DNA of 6,715 bases, from contig JBAXKB010000054.1 of assembly GCA_037137575.1 (NCBI GenBank), positions 1 through 6,715 of the forward strand. The letters run 5' to 3'. Origin of the DNA: UBA5976 sp037137575. Its GTDB lineage: Bacteria > Actinomycetota > Actinomycetes > S36-B12 > UBA5976. Shown piece after piece: positions 6,698 to 6,715 of this stretch (its first letter is position 1; each line of letters begins with the position of its first letter). Position numbers and translations under genes: made by a program. The notes below the pieces were generated by a model. That model searched no databases. It was not told where the DNA came from and was given only the letters and a program-made list of their open reading frames with translations.

Positions 6698-6715
6698 TGG
6701 CGCAGATGGTGAATC
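5090..6715 (-). CDS. IPT/TIG-repeat protein, probably exported (5' end outside window)
   Basis: The frame is open from the window edge to TAG at 5092-5090, giving 541 visible residues. A GTG at 6643 is in frame, but it lies inside the first repeat (SGDVVTILGTDF), so the true start is upstream of the window. The sequence is a chain of about six IPT/TIG Ig-like modules of 80-100 residues. Each starts with a [P/S]G-D-V-I-T-I-x-G-x-[N/Q]-L type strand and has a central T-V-x-V-P and a G-x-I-T-V-T-[T/S]-x-G-G strand. Such repeats are common in bacterial surface proteins and as spacers in secreted glycosidases. The first four are Asp-rich; the last two are Lys/Arg-rich. The end (KIAAK) carries no LPXTG motif or membrane anchor. 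What precedes the repeats is unknown, so it could be a surface scaffold or the tail of an exported carbohydrate enzyme; no function can be assigned. Confidence 0.88.
   Translation of the reverse strand, partial: DSPSAPAIPVISLLDPQAVQSGDVVTILGTDFGNNPVVTIGGLPAEVIDCGSYSQDGSGVWAPDFNQCSSGSLLVIVPDGIPVGTADVVVTWDNQTTASSSVAIVAQPPTIDGLSDQSGKAGDVITIYGSQLTDITSITFDGDGSFGPVNVDLADVNYVANPDGSSITVAVPNDATSGTITVTTFSGFVVSDDTFDIIPIPSIDSLSATSAIPGDVITIYGTNLDSILSVTFNGNEADLTDFNTVIADDGSSISVTVPDTATTGYITVITSGGTATSTDIFNLASGPEISSLGSLMGRSGATISINGANLGGLQSVSFDGDEDNLPVLADLTNPRTVITNSQVTVVVPDGVTSGTITLTTAGGVVTSEDVYEIVAGPVVTWMSATSLKPGSTLVMRGTGLAWAKVRIRGALASTTESPTDTQIKVTVPQLGPGRTTLVITTPGGALTRQITISTPAPIIGSFTQSASKKRGVGTVVVTGRNLNGAVVRVGNIVVRVRPGSTSTRLVFTLPKHAPVTKKGIFSITTDGGVAKSKAALKIAAK

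Overview
The window looks like a bacterial starch/glycogen-degradation locus with all four genes on the minus strand, so transcription runs from high to low coordinates. Moderate GC (mid-40s percent by eye), two GTG starts with good Shine-Dalgarno sequences, Sec signal peptides without an outer-membrane context, and the style of the GH13 and IPT/TIG proteins suggest a free-living Gram-positive, perhaps a moderate-GC actinobacterium of the freshwater type. That assignment is an inference; no rRNA or marker gene is present.

Layout in transcription order. (1) 6715-5090: the C-terminal 541 codons of a protein open at the window edge, built of about six IPT/TIG (Ig-like) repeats. (2) After a 47-bp gap, 5042-3204: a complete 612-aa cytoplasmic GH13 enzyme of the neopullulanase/cyclomaltodextrinase type. 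(3) Overlapping it by 4 nt (ATGA), 3207-1105: a complete 700-aa secreted GH13 alpha-amylase with a C-terminal beta domain and an extra beta-sandwich-like module. (4) After a 238-bp regulatory gap, 866-1: the first 288 codons of a secreted protein with two tandem CBM41 (pullulanase-associated) domains, open at the other edge and probably a pullulanase.

The 238-bp gap is the regulatory centre. It holds three identical 14-bp sites (TGTAAGCGGTTTCA) in the same orientation, starting 20 and 22 bp apart, that fit the LacI-family operator pattern TGNAANCGNTTNCA. They lie upstream of, and the nearest overlaps, a likely extended -10 promoter reading into the CBM41 gene.

Working model (inference): secreted amylase and CBM41 protein attack polymeric alpha-glucan outside the cell, imported maltodextrins are cut by the cytoplasmic GH13 enzyme, and a sugar-responsive LacI-type repressor controls at least the CBM41 gene. 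The IPT/TIG protein may be a surface scaffold or the tail of another exported enzyme. No transporter, regulator, RNA gene, mobile element or CRISPR array is visible. All parts belong to known families; the least ordinary points are the triple in-phase operator array, the charge-split IPT/TIG tail, the separate amylase/CBM41 pair resembling a split amylopullulanase, and the distinct codon use of the CBM41 gene.
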